Positions 33,052-41,275 of a DNA stretch of 64,000 bases are shown piece by piece (position 1 is the first letter of the stretch; every line of letters begins with the position of its first letter). Source of the stretch: DASSUW01 sp963830725 (GTDB taxonomy: Bacteria > Actinomycetota > Thermoleophilia > Solirubrobacterales > Solirubrobacteraceae); the NCBI GenBank assembly GCA_963830725.1, contig CAWHNO010000013.1, positions 372,001 to 436,000 on the forward strand. The letters are read 5' to 3'. Both the position numbers and the translations under genes were made by a program. The notes below the pieces were generated by a model. That model had not been told where the DNA came from. It did not search any database and saw nothing but the letters and a program-made list of their open reading frames with translations.

Positions 33052-34266
33052 GTGTTCGACCTCACCGCCAGGACCGAGCCGGGCGCACACCTCGTGCGCC
33101 TGGCCGAGTCCCTCTCCGAGGAGCTCGCGGGAAGCGCCGGCCTCCACGACCGCGATGCGACGTTCCCCCACGCGAGCATCGACCTCCTCAAGGACGCGGG
33201 CTACTTCACCGCGCCGATCCCCGCCGAGCACGGCGGGCTGGGCGTCGCGTCCGTCCATGACCTCGTCGTCGCGTCGAGCCGGCTGGCGCGCGGCGACGCG
33301 TCGGTCGCGATCGGCGTGAACATGCACCTGGTCCTGTTGCTGAACATCGTCCGCCGCTGGCAGATGGCCGTCGCCGGCGGGGACGAGCGGCGGATGCGCG
33401 CCTTCGGCGCCTCGATGGCCGAGGTCGCGCGCGACGGCGTCGTCATGGTCGCGGCGATCAGCGAGCGCAGCCAGGACCTGACCCGTCCGCAGACGACCGC
33501 GACGCGGACGCCCGCGGGCTGGCGCATCGACGGCCGCAAGGCGTTCTGCACGATGTCGCCGGCGGCCACGGTGCTCGTCACCGCCGTCACGTACGTGGAC
33601 GATCACGGAGCGGAGCGCTACGGGTACGCCCAGATCCCCGCGGACACGCCGGGCGTCCACATCCTCGGCGACTGGGACGCCCTCGGTATGCGCGCGTCGG
33701 GCAGCCACTCCGTCAGCTTCGACGGAGTCGAGCTGCCGGCCAGGGCGCTGCGCGGCGGCTTCGCGACCGGCGACGCGGCCGCGTTCATGGACCGCAACCT
33801 GAGCGCCGGTCTCTTCCACGCGTCGGCGTCGCTCGGGATCGCCGAGTCGGCCTCGGGCGCCGCCACCCGCTCGCTCGCGAGCCGCGGTGAGCCGGACGCG
33901 CGGGCGCGCATGCTGATCGCCGAGAACGTCATCGCGCTCGGGGCGTGCCGTGCCACGATCGCCCGCGGCGCCTCGCTGATCGACGAGCTGTACGCCGCCC
34001 ACTCGGCGGCGGACGCGCCGGACGCGGACCTGATCGCCGTGTTCGCCGAGGCGCAGGCGGCGAAGACGTTCGTCAACGAGACGGCGACGCGGATCGTCGA
34101 CCGGGCGCTCGCCCTGTCCGGCGGCGCCGGCTACCTCAACGGCAGCCCGCTCGCGCGCGCGTACCGCGACGTGCGGGCCGGTGCCTTCATGCACCCGCTG
34201 GGCTCCAACCGCGCCTACGAGCTGCTCGGCGACGTCGCGCTCGGGCGCCCACCCGTCCTGCGCTGA
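33052..34266 (+). CDS. Acyl-CoA dehydrogenase family flavoprotein
   Basis: A 404-residue FAD-dependent enzyme of the acyl-CoA dehydrogenase fold: N-terminal helical domain (IDLLKDAGYFTAPIPAEHGG), middle beta-domain (AAISERSQDLTRPQTTATRT, WRIDGRKAFCTMSPAATVLV, LGMRASGSHSVSFDGVEL), and C-terminal helical bundle (ALALSGGAGYLNGSPLARAY then RDVRAGAFMHPLGSNRA). The usual catalytic Glu is not obvious at the expected place, as in the monooxygenase-like (DszC/SfnC-type) branch, so it may be a flavin oxygenase-type enzyme. GTG start 6 nt after OsmC. Regulation by the SARP-FCD protein is inferred from position. Confidence 0.83.
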   Translation: MFDLTARTEPGAHLVRLAESLSEELAGSAGLHDRDATFPHASIDLLKDAGYFTAPIPAEHGGLGVASVHDLVVASSRLARGDASVAIGVNMHLVLLLNIVRRWQMAVAGGDERRMRAFGASMAEVARDGVVMVAAISERSQDLTRPQTTATRTPAGWRIDGRKAFCTMSPAATVLVTAVTYVDDHGAERYGYAQIPADTPGVHILGDWDALGMRASGSHSVSFDGVELPARALRGGFATGDAAAFMDRNLSAGLFHASASLGIAESASGAATRSLASRGEPDARARMLIAENVIALGACRATIARGASLIDELYAAHSAADAPDADLIAVFAEAQAAKTFVNETATRIVDRALALSGGAGYLNGSPLARAYRDVRAGAFMHPLGSNRAYELLGDVALGRPPVLR

Positions 34267-34273
34267 CGAATAC

Positions 34274-35071
34274 CTACTCGTCGTCGGCGTCCGCCGCTGA
34301 CGGCGCCTGCTGGGCGAGCATCTCCTCCGCCTCGGCGATCGCCGCCTGCACCACCGCGCTCTCGAGCAGCCCCGAGACGGCCAGCGCGTCGATCGCGTCG
34401 GCCGCCTCGGGCTCGTGCACGAAGCCCTTGTCGACCAGCACCTTGACGACCTGCACCGCGGCGCGGGTGCGCTCCTCGACCGAGCTGTCCGCGCGCGCCG
34501 CGAGGGTCTCCAGCGCGTCGACGAGGGCGGCGCCGCGCGCCGCCTCGGCGAGCTCGATCGCCGCTTCCGCGTCGGCCCGCGCCTGCAGCTCGGCGCCGAC
34601 GATCATCACGACCTCGGGCGTCAGGTAGCCCTGGCCGAGCAGCCGCCCGCCCGCCTCGATCACGGCCTCGCGCAGGCGCGCCGCCCACAGGTGCTCGATC
34701 AGGACGACCGCCGCGTGGTCGCCCGGCTCGATCTCGTCGGTGAGCCGGCGCAGGTCCTCCAGCGCGAAGCCGGCGGTCCGCGCCAGCGCCTCGGCCGGCG
34801 TGCGCGCGCCGTTGCCGGCGCCACCGTTGGCCCCGAGGAGATGCGCGATCGCCCGGTCCGGCGGCGGATCGCGCAGCAGGGGATTGAGGTCCACCTCGGT
34901 CAGCCGGCCGTCCGCCGAGCGGGTGAACAGCCGCGCGTCCAGCACGCGGATCATGCCGCGGCCGCGCAGGTCGGCGAGTTCGCGCGCGATCTCGCCGCGG
35001 AAGCGCTCGGTCGTCTCGAACCCGACCAGCACGAGCTGCAGCGGACCGATGTTTTCGAAGTCTGGGCTCAC
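34274..35071 (-). CDS. DUF6325-like protein with C-terminal SHOCT-like helical region
   Basis: 265 residues from GTG 35071 (ATG 35083 is the alternative, 4 codons earlier). The N-terminal half is DUF6325-like: GPLQLVLVGFETTERFRGEI, LRGRGMIRVLDARLFTRSAD, IEPGDHAAVVLIEHLWAARL, REAVIEAGGRLLGQGYL. The last about 100 residues are acidic helices (KVLVDKGFVHEPEAADAID). The short relative at 50294 has the same core (VDIVVIGFPTG, GIIRVLDALFVIKE, IEPGTAAVVIVYENRWAAPF). Such proteins are stress-associated and of unknown mechanism. The 35071 start gives the 44-nt spacing to palindrome site 4. Confidence 0.75.
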   Translation of the reverse strand: MSPDFENIGPLQLVLVGFETTERFRGEIARELADLRGRGMIRVLDARLFTRSADGRLTEVDLNPLLRDPPPDRAIAHLLGANGGAGNGARTPAEALARTAGFALEDLRRLTDEIEPGDHAAVVLIEHLWAARLREAVIEAGGRLLGQGYLTPEVVMIVGAELQARADAEAAIELAEAARGAALVDALETLAARADSSVEERTRAAVQVVKVLVDKGFVHEPEAADAIDALAVSGLLESAVVQAAIAEAEEMLAQQAPSAADADDE

Positions 35072-35106
35072 GGTGGGCAACATCGCACGGCGCCGGGTGG
35101 CCGACA

Positions 35107-35123
35107 ACACCCGAGCCGGGTGA
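35107..35123 (-). promoter_or_regulatory. TCACCC-N5-GGGTGA palindrome, site 4
   Basis: ACACCC-GAGCC-GGGTGA (one mismatch to the core). Its centre is 44 nt upstream of GTG 35071; a -10-like GATGTT on the minus strand (35079-35084) lies 22 nt from the site. The geometry is the same as sites 1-3 and 5. Confidence 0.65.
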
Positions 35124-35128
35124 TTCGC

Positions 35129-35371
35129 TCAGACGACGGGGTCGGGATAGATGCGCAGCGGCGGCAGCGCGTCGGCCCAGCCATCCAGGGTTCGCGCCCA
35201 CTCGAGCACGTGCTCCGCCTCCACGGCGGTCACCTCGACGCGCGACCGGCCGCTGAGCAGGGCGCGGAACGCGGGCGGCGCCGCGGCACCGGCGCGCTCG
35301 GCGCCGGACCACCACATCGTCGAGCGGGCATCGGGGCAGAGACGGATGGCGTAGTACGAGGGCGTGTCCAT
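35129..35371 (-). CDS. Small hypothetical protein
   Basis: An 80-residue soluble protein: DTPSYYAIRLCPDARSTMWW, then RALLSGRSRVEVTAVEAEHV, LEWARTLDGWADALPPLRIY. The composition is natural and the reading frame is closed by normal start (ATG 35371) and stop. I recognise no domain. It lies upstream of, and in the same direction as, the DUF6325-like gene; the palindrome separates them, so they may have separate promoters. Confidence 0.5.
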   Translation of the reverse strand: MDTPSYYAIRLCPDARSTMWWSGAERAGAAAPPAFRALLSGRSRVEVTAVEAEHVLEWARTLDGWADALPPLRIYPDPVV

Positions 35372-35457
35372 GGACGCGCGTCAGTTTAGTGACAGCTGAC
35401 AACGTTGCCAAGATATTCCGCCGGAACGCGGACTATTTCGAGGCCAGGCGCGCATGG
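35372..35457 (+). other. Short spacer with possible gene remnant
   Basis: On the plus strand GTG 35389 opens TADNVAKIFRRNADYFEARR, and after a frame change MVSAKALAPLLERLSA ends at a stop near 35503, inside the 3' end of the MFS gene. It may be a broken N-terminus of an unidentified gene. No domain was recognised. Confidence 0.25.
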
Positions 35458-36777
35458 TCAGCGCGAAGGCGCTCGCGCCGCTGCTCGAGCGCCTCTCCGC
35501 CTGAGAACGCGAGAACGAGTCGCCGCGGGCTCGTTACGTGCCGGCATGACGGAGTCCGCGGCGGCGTGCTGGCGGCGCGATAGCCCGACGAACGGGATCG
35601 CGAGGGCGGAGATGCCCGCCGCCACCACGTACGAGCTCCCGTATCCCCAGACGTCGGCGGCGCGGCCGAGCGCCGGCTGGGCCCAGACGCCTCCGCTCGA
35701 GGCCATCAATGAGTCGAACGAGAGGATCGTCGCCCGCTGCTGCGAGGGGATCAGGCCGTTGAGGTAGGCCTGGCGGATCGGTGTGGCCGCCGCGAAGAGC
35801 AGTCCCCAGCCGGCCGTCAGGACGATCACCGCGGCGAAGCTCTCGGCGACCCCGATCAGCGCGAGCGCGACGGCGTCCAGCCCGGCGGTCAGGAGCAGCG
35901 CCGAGGTGCGCCGGCGGAACAGGCGGCGAATGCGCGGCGCCGCGACCCCGCCGAGGATCTGCGCACCCGCGACGATCGCGGCCACCAGGCCGGCGATCTG
36001 GTACGCGTCCGGGTCGCCGTAGAGCTCGAGCAGGTACGGCTGGAGCGCGTAGAAGCTGTAGATGCCGACGCCGCCCGTGAAGAGCGCCTGCACCATCAGC
36101 CACTTGACGGCCGGCACGCGCCAGCCGTGCTCGATCGACGCGGACGCGATCCCGCGCATCTCGGCCAGCGGGCGGCCGCCGCGCTTAGGCGTGAAGCCGA
36201 TGTCGTGCATCAGCCGGAACGCGACGGCGAAGGTGACGAGCAGGATCGCGCCGCGGACCACGAACGGCACGCCGAGGCCGGCATGCTGGGCGATCAGCCC
36301 ACCGGCGAGCGAGCCGGTGAGCATCGCCGCCCCGCTGACCATCTGGCCGCGCCCGAACACGGTCTCCATGTCGCCGCTGTAGCCGGTGGCGGTGAGCGCG
36401 TCGACGAGCCACGCCTCGACCGCGCCGGAGAAGAACGTGAAGCCGAGGCCGAGCAGCATCGACACTGCCGCCCACTGCCAGAACGGTGCCTCGATCTGCC
36501 ACAGCAGCACGTACAGCAGCGTCGAGGCCGTCAGCGTGAGCGTGCCGAGCAGGTAGGAGGCGCGGCGGCCGACGGTGTCGGCGACGATCCCGGTCGGGAC
36601 CTCGAACACGACCATGCCGGCGGTGAAGAACGCGTTGGCGGCGAAGGCTTCGAGGTTCGTCAGCCCGGCGTCGAGCAGGAAGATCGTATTGATGCCCCAG
36701 ATCAGCGATGCGGCCAGCGTGTTGCCGAGCAGGAGCCCGAGGTAGATGCGCTGGATCGAGCGGGGCGATTCGGTCAC
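35458..36777 (-). CDS. Major facilitator superfamily transporter
   Basis: A 439-residue 12-helix transporter. The conserved loop 2-3 motif appears as FEVPTGIVADTVGRRASYLL; a second-half counterpart is APRIRRLFRRRTSALLL. Helices are well formed (IYLGLLLGNTLAASLIWGIN; WAAVSMLLGLGFTFFSGAVE). It resembles the drug/sugar-type MFS exporters with the substrate undetermined. GTG at 36777 is chosen because it starts the first cytoplasmic segment (VTESPRSIQRIY); the in-frame extension upstream runs through an AT-rich promoter and encodes an unnatural Cys-rich peptide. Confidence 0.85.
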   Translation of the reverse strand: MTESPRSIQRIYLGLLLGNTLAASLIWGINTIFLLDAGLTNLEAFAANAFFTAGMVVFEVPTGIVADTVGRRASYLLGTLTLTASTLLYVLLWQIEAPFWQWAAVSMLLGLGFTFFSGAVEAWLVDALTATGYSGDMETVFGRGQMVSGAAMLTGSLAGGLIAQHAGLGVPFVVRGAILLVTFAVAFRLMHDIGFTPKRGGRPLAEMRGIASASIEHGWRVPAVKWLMVQALFTGGVGIYSFYALQPYLLELYGDPDAYQIAGLVAAIVAGAQILGGVAAPRIRRLFRRRTSALLLTAGLDAVALALIGVAESFAAVIVLTAGWGLLFAAATPIRQAYLNGLIPSQQRATILSFDSLMASSGGVWAQPALGRAADVWGYGSSYVVAAGISALAIPFVGLSRRQHAAADSVMPARNEPAATRSRVLRRRGARAAARAPSR

Positions 36778-36786
36778 GGGCGTCCA

Positions 36787-36814
36787 ATGATACTTGCAGA
36801 TACATATTTTGCAA
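36787..36814 (-). promoter_or_regulatory. Probable promoter of the MFS gene
   Basis: An AT-rich island in otherwise very GC-rich DNA. On the minus strand TTGCAA (36809-36814) and TATCAT (36787-36792) are separated by 16 nt, and the GTG start is only 9 nt after the -10, so the transcript is probably leaderless or nearly so. A TTGC/GCAA dyad overlaps it and may be an operator. Confidence 0.55.
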
Positions 36815-36920
36815 TAGCAAGAACAGTCCGGCCGCCAGCTCAGTGCTCGTCCGGCTTTGTCTCCCAGCGCGCGCAAGACCGGTCGCGCTGAGATCTCTCC
36901 ACGCCCGTGCGAAGATCAGG

Positions 36921-37126
36921 CGGACGTCAACTGCGGCTGGGCAAGGGGCGGAGGAGCCGGCGGAGCCGGTCGTCCTCGGACGCGTGGCGCCTTGACCGGG
37001 ATATGTCCGGTTAAGGCGCCATCCGCCGGCGCGTGGCGCGTTGACGTCGCTATTCGACGCAAACGCGCCAAGGCCACCGGCGCGCCCGACCTCGCCGCCC
37101 CCTTACCCAGCCACCGTTGACGTTCG
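36921..37126. repeat. Dispersed hairpin element, copy 2
   Basis: A 206-bp element with an imperfect about 30-bp terminal inverted repeat (left CGGACGTCAACTGCGGCTGG; right end is the complement of CGAACGTCAACGGTGGCTGG). The central hairpin at 36986-37020 (GGCGCCTTGACCGG, GATATGT, CCGGTTAAGGCGCC) is almost the same as in copy 1. A second hairpin follows at 37035-37069 (GGCGCGTT / AACGCGCC with inner GTCG/CGAC). It lies between the MFS promoter and the 3' end of the LysE gene and has no coding sequence. Confidence 0.75.
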
Positions 37127-37143
37127 CCGGCGCTGTCGGCCGG

Positions 37144-37750
37144 CTAGCGGTCGACCGTGGCCAGGCGCAGCCCGAGCGCGACGAGCGCCGTGCCCATGAC
37201 GGCGTCGATCGTGCGGCGCGCGCGCGGGCGCCGCAGCACGTCACCCGCGCGCGCGACCGCGAATGCGTAGGCGCTCAACCAGGTCAGCGTGAGCGCGCAG
37301 AACAGCAGGCCGAGGCCGAGCAGGACCGGGAACGAGTCGCCGAACTGCGGCAGCAGGCTGCTGAAGAACACCGCCATCTTCGGGTTGCCGAGGTTGCTGA
37401 GCAGGCCCTGGCGGAGCTCGTGATCGCCGCGACGCGCCGCGGGTGGGGTGGGCGGGCTCCGGCCGCCGGCGCACGGCGGCGAGCAGCGCCTGCGCGCCGA
37501 GGTAGATCAGGTAGGCCGCGCCGGCGAGCTTGAGCGCCACAAAGGCCGGCTCGGACGCCACGAGCAGCGCGGCCACGCCGGCGCTTGCGGCGAGCGCCCA
37601 GATCGCCTGCCCGGAGACGACCCCGACCGCGGTGCGGACGCCCGCGCGGCGGCCGCCGGCGAGGGTGTTGCGGACCGTCAGCGCGGTGTCCTGCCCCGGC
37701 GTCACGATCACCACGATCGCCACGCCCAGGAACGCGAGCAGCTCGGCCAT
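37144..37750 (-). CDS. LysE/RhtB family amino-acid exporter, one frame break
   Basis: About 201 residues when one +1 shift near 37430 is allowed. First part from ATG 37750: LAFLGVAIVVIVTPGQDTAL with the family TPGQD motif, TAVGVVSGQAIWALAASAGV, LKLAGAAYLIYLGAQALLAA. Second part: LRQGLLSNLGNPKMAVFFSS (the NPK motif), LLPQFGDSFPVLLGLGLLF, DAVMGTALVALGLRLATVDR. All six helices are accounted for. It exports an amino acid or related metabolite. It is probably intact in reality. Confidence 0.82.
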
Positions 37751-37754
37751 CCCG

Positions 37755-38723
37755 CTAGAAGTCCTGCCCGCCGACGTCGACGTGACCGTTCGCGGCGAGC
37801 CAGCGCGCGGCTTCGTGCAGCGCGTCGAGCGAGCTGTGGCGCGGCGCGTAGCCGAGCACCTCGCGGGCGCGGTCGATGCTCGCGGCGATGCTGCGGGCGA
37901 CGTGCTCGCGGGTCGCGGTGGCGTGCTCGGCGCCGACGCGCCGCTCGAACTCCGCCCAGTCGACGAGCTCGAGCACGGCGTCGCGGCCGAACCAGGCGGC
38001 CACGCCGGTGGCGAGGCCGCGCAATGTCATGGCCTGCCCGGACACGACATGGAAGCTCGATCCGATCGCGGCGGGGCGCGTGAGCGCCCGCTCGAAGCCC
38101 TGCGCGACGTCGTCGGCGTGCACGTGATGGAGCACGCCGAGGCCGAGCTCCGGAAGCGGGAGCGGCTCGCCGACGGCAAGCCGTCGCCACACGTCGGGAT
38201 CGAGGTTGCCCGCCGGCGTGATGACCGGCCAGCCCGGACCGGTGATGTGTCCCGGATGCAGCACCACCGCCGGCACGCCGCCGCCGATCGTCTCCCGGCG
38301 CAGGAGCGCCTCGACCTCGGCCTTCCCGGTGCCGTAGTCGCCGTAGGCGGTCCGCGGCTCGTCCTCCGTTACGGGCACGCGCGCGGCGGGGCCGTGGACC
38401 CAGATCGTCCCGCAGTGCACCAGCAGCGGCCGGCGCGGGCGCAGCGCGTCGACGAGCTGCCGCGCGGACGCCGCCGTGAAGCAGATCATGTCGATCACCG
38501 CGTCGGCGTCGAGCGCGGCGATCCGGGCGCCGAACGATCCGGCCCGCTCCTCGGCGTCGCGGTCGATCTCGATGCGCCGGACCGAGCGCCACTCCGGCGC
38601 CGGCCGGTAGGGCTCGCGCTCGCCGCGGCTGAGCGCGACGACCTCGTAGCCCGCTCGCACGAGGCGGGGGACGAGATAGGTACCGACGTGACCGGTGGCA
38701 CCGATGACGACGACGCGGCTCAC
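37755..38723 (-). CDS. NAD-dependent epimerase/dehydratase family protein
   Basis: A 322-residue extended SDR enzyme. The Rossmann motif VVVIGATGHVGTYLVPRLVR is at residues 4-22; the middle region has VHCGTIWVHGP and the catalytic-like YGDYGTGKAEVEALLRR (YxxxK). The C-terminal substrate region includes LHHVHADDVAQGFERALTRP. The substrate is unknown (nucleotide sugar or small alcohol). GTG 38723 overlaps the stop of the upstream Fe-S/flavin gene (GTGA), so it is part of the operon beginning at 41727. Confidence 0.85.
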   Translation of the reverse strand: MSRVVVIGATGHVGTYLVPRLVRAGYEVVALSRGEREPYRPAPEWRSVRRIEIDRDAEERAGSFGARIAALDADAVIDMICFTAASARQLVDALRPRRPLLVHCGTIWVHGPAARVPVTEDEPRTAYGDYGTGKAEVEALLRRETIGGGVPAVVLHPGHITGPGWPVITPAGNLDPDVWRRLAVGEPLPLPELGLGVLHHVHADDVAQGFERALTRPAAIGSSFHVVSGQAMTLRGLATGVAAWFGRDAVLELVDWAEFERRVGAEHATATREHVARSIAASIDRAREVLGYAPRHSSLDALHEAARWLAANGHVDVGGQDF

Positions 38724-41275
38724 GGCGCGACGATATCGGCCGGGTTCCAGCCGTCCATGTCCGCGAGCGGGCGTGACTCGCGGACGGCCGCCGTCACGGC
38801 CTGCACGTGCTCGGGGTGGCCGAGCAGGATGCCGCCGACGGCCCGGCCCTCGTCGTCGAGCACGAGCTTGCGGTAGCGCAGCGACTCGGCGTCGGCGTCG
38901 ACGATCTCGGACGGCCCGTTGATGGCGCCGATCGAGAGCAGCTCGACACCGACGACCTTCAGCATGGTGACCGGGACGGTGCCCGCGTACGGCCGTGAGC
39001 CGCCGACCGCGTTCTCGGCCGCGACCTCGGCCTGCTCGACCGCGACCGGCCAGAGGCCGAGGATCGAGCCGCGCCATTCGACCAGGTCGCCGACGGCGAA
39101 GATGCGCTCGTCCGAGGTGCGCAGCCGGTCGTCGACGAGCACGCCGCGCCCGACGTCGAGCCCCGCGCGGCGCGCGAGGTCGACCGACGGCGAGATGCCG
39201 GCGGCGACGAGGAAGGTGTCGGCGTCGACGCGGCGGCCGTCGGTGAGCTCGACCACGCCGTCGTCGATCGCTGCGGCCTGCGCGTCGAGCAGCACCTCGA
39301 TGCCGAGGTTGGCCAGGTACCCGCGCAGCAGCTCGCCCGCGCGCTCGTCGAGCTGGCGCCGCAGCAGGTGGGAGCCGCGCTCGAGCACGGTCGTGTGGAG
39401 GCCGAGCTTGAGCAGGGCGTACGCCGCCTCGAGGCCGAGCAGGCCGCCGCCGGCCACCACCGCGCTGCCGGCGCCCGCCTGCTGGACGTACTCGCGGATC
39501 CCCAGCGCGTCCGACGCCGTGCGCAGCACGAACGTCCCCGGCCCGCCGAAGCCCCGGATCTCCGGCACGTAGGCCTCCGAGCCGGTGGCGAGGATCAGCC
39601 GGTCGTAGGGGAGCCGCTCGCCGGTCCCGAGCAGCACCTCGCGCGCGTCGCGGTCGATCTCCTGCGCGCGCGTGTTGAGCCAGCAGGTGATGCGGTTGTC
39701 GTCGTACCAGGCGTCCGGCAGCAGGTGCAGGCCGACCATCGCCGAGCGCCCGTAGATCAGCCGCGAGATGCCCATGCGGTTGTAGAGCGGGTGCGGCTCG
39801 GCGGCGACGACGTCGATCGCGCAGTCGGGATGGCGGCGGCGGACGTGGTCGGCGGCGGTGACGCCCGCGATGCCGTTGCCGAGCACGACCACCCGCTCGA
39901 CGGCGTGGTCGAACGGGAAGTCGATCGTGACGACCACGTTGGAGTCGCGCCGCGGCGTCATCGACACGGTCACCGGGCCTCGGACGCGCGCGCAGCAGGC
40001 CATCCGGTTGTGCGCGGGGTCGAGACCCAGGCGCTCGAGCGTCGCCTGCTCGTCGCTGCCGACGGGGGAGAGGTTCTCCATCCCGCTCACCACGCACAAC
40101 GGGTCGGCGCCGCAGACGCCCATCCGGCAGCCCGCCTCGATCGGCTGGTCGGCGTGCTCGGCCAGCTCCAGGAGCGGCGTGCCGTGCTTGGCGGCGATCC
40201 GCGGCCCGCCCTCCTCGAACGTGACCTCCGCCTCCCTGGGCGCACGCAGCGCGGCCCGCGCGCCGAGGCCGAGCAGCGCCGCCCGCGGCGGCGTCGGCAG
40301 CCCCTTGCGCTCCAGGAAGACCCGCTCCTTCGCGAACGTCCGCCGCAGCCACACCACGGTGAGCGCGAGCACCGCCGCCCGCAGCGGCCACGCGACCCAC
40401 TCGGGACCGGGCGCGGCCCACCAGTAGAAGAGGTTGATCGCGAGGGCGCCGTAGACGGCGGCGAGCTTGGGCGTGCTGGCCGGCACCAGCGCCTCGAGCG
40501 CCAGGAACGATCCGGCGCTCGCGCCGACGGCGAGCGCCATCAGCGCGTAGTGCTCGCCTGCGGCGTCCGGCTCCGGCACGGTGAAGAACGCGATCACGAG
40601 CCCCGGGAACGCGCCCGCGAACAGCTTGCGCGTCGCGCTCCACTGACGGTCGCCGTCGTGGATGTCGGCCAGGAAGGCGACCTTCGGATTGAAGTCGAAG
40701 CAGTTCTTGGTGCACCCCAGGCAGGGGCGGCAGTGGGAGTTCGGCACATTCGCGAACGGCGTCTGGCCGTACAGCCGCTGGACCGGCAGCATCGGGCACA
40801 GCGAGGAGCACCAGCCGCTCTTGCCCTTGAGCACGAAGCCGCCGGCGAAGGCCGCCACCAGCGCGCCGCCGATCAGGGCGGCGGTCGCGGCCCCGGAGTC
40901 CTCGAACAGCACGGGGCGCGAGAACACGGCGCCGAGGAAGATCGCGATCCCGGCGAGCGGCGCGTAGGTCCGGAACCAGGCGGGCGCGGTCAGCCCGCGG
41001 GTGAAGCCGAGCACGCGCGGGATCTGGTTGGCGGCGGCCAGCGGGCAGACGTTGCGCCACAGGCCCGGCGCGACGAACCAGACCAGCGGCAGCAGCGGGA
41101 CGAGCAGCTCCCACCACAGGTCGAGGCCGGCGCCGGGGTCGGCCACGAGCAGCGCGCAGACGCCGAGCAGGAAGGCCACCGACGCGATCCGCGCGGCGCG
41201 CCAGACGGGTTGCGGGACGGGATCTCGGAGCTTTGTGAAGTCGGGGAACGGGTCGACGGCACGCCCCGCGCCCAT
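38720..41275 (-). CDS. Fusion: polyferredoxin-type membrane domain + [2Fe-2S] domain + FAD/NAD(P)-dependent oxidoreductase
   Basis: An 851-residue three-part electron-transfer protein. Part 1 (1-345): about eight helices with NapH/NosR-like cysteine motifs CP (77), WCSSLCP (155-161) and HCRPCLGCTKNC (C182, C185, C188, C192). Part 2 (about 348-440): a plant-type [2Fe-2S] domain, C383, C388, C394 and C427/C428. Part 3 (about 460-851): an NirB/rubredoxin-reductase-like flavoprotein with FAD motif VLGNGIAGV (464-472), NAD motif VVAGGGLLGLEAAY, and FAVGDLVEW. It could pass electrons between NAD(P)H and the membrane. The start overlaps the stop of the cyclic-nucleotide-binding gene (TGATG). The frame is intact. 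The acceptor is unknown. Confidence 0.87.
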   Translation of the reverse strand: MGAGRAVDPFPDFTKLRDPVPQPVWRAARIASVAFLLGVCALLVADPGAGLDLWWELLVPLLPLVWFVAPGLWRNVCPLAAANQIPRVLGFTRGLTAPAWFRTYAPLAGIAIFLGAVFSRPVLFEDSGAATAALIGGALVAAFAGGFVLKGKSGWCSSLCPMLPVQRLYGQTPFANVPNSHCRPCLGCTKNCFDFNPKVAFLADIHDGDRQWSATRKLFAGAFPGLVIAFFTVPEPDAAGEHYALMALAVGASAGSFLALEALVPASTPKLAAVYGALAINLFYWWAAPGPEWVAWPLRAAVLALTVVWLRRTFAKERVFLERKGLPTPPRAALLGLGARAALRAPREAEVTFEEGGPRIAAKHGTPLLELAEHADQPIEAGCRMGVCGADPLCVVSGMENLSPVGSDEQATLERLGLDPAHNRMACCARVRGPVTVSMTPRRDSNVVVTIDFPFDHAVERVVVLGNGIAGVTAADHVRRRHPDCAIDVVAAEPHPLYNRMGISRLIYGRSAMVGLHLLPDAWYDDNRITCWLNTRAQEIDRDAREVLLGTGERLPYDRLILATGSEAYVPEIRGFGGPGTFVLRTASDALGIREYVQQAGAGSAVVAGGGLLGLEAAYALLKLGLHTTVLERGSHLLRRQLDERAGELLRGYLANLGIEVLLDAQAAAIDDGVVELTDGRRVDADTFLVAAGISPSVDLARRAGLDVGRGVLVDDRLRTSDERIFAVGDLVEWRGSILGLWPVAVEQAEVAAENAVGGSRPYAGTVPVTMLKVVGVELLSIGAINGPSEIVDADAESLRYRKLVLDDEGRAVGGILLGHPEHVQAVTAAVRESRPLADMDGWNPADIVAP

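Noticed and set aside
34740..35123. Plus-strand frames opposite the DUF6325-like gene
   Set aside because: Low-complexity Ser/Arg-rich antisense readings with no domain; the minus-strand gene explains the region.
37755..41117. 1120-codon minus-strand open frame spanning the SDR and Fe-S/flavin genes
   Set aside because: Upstream of 38723 it is an Arg/Ala-rich shadow of the 38720-41275 gene. The real SDR begins at GTG 38723.
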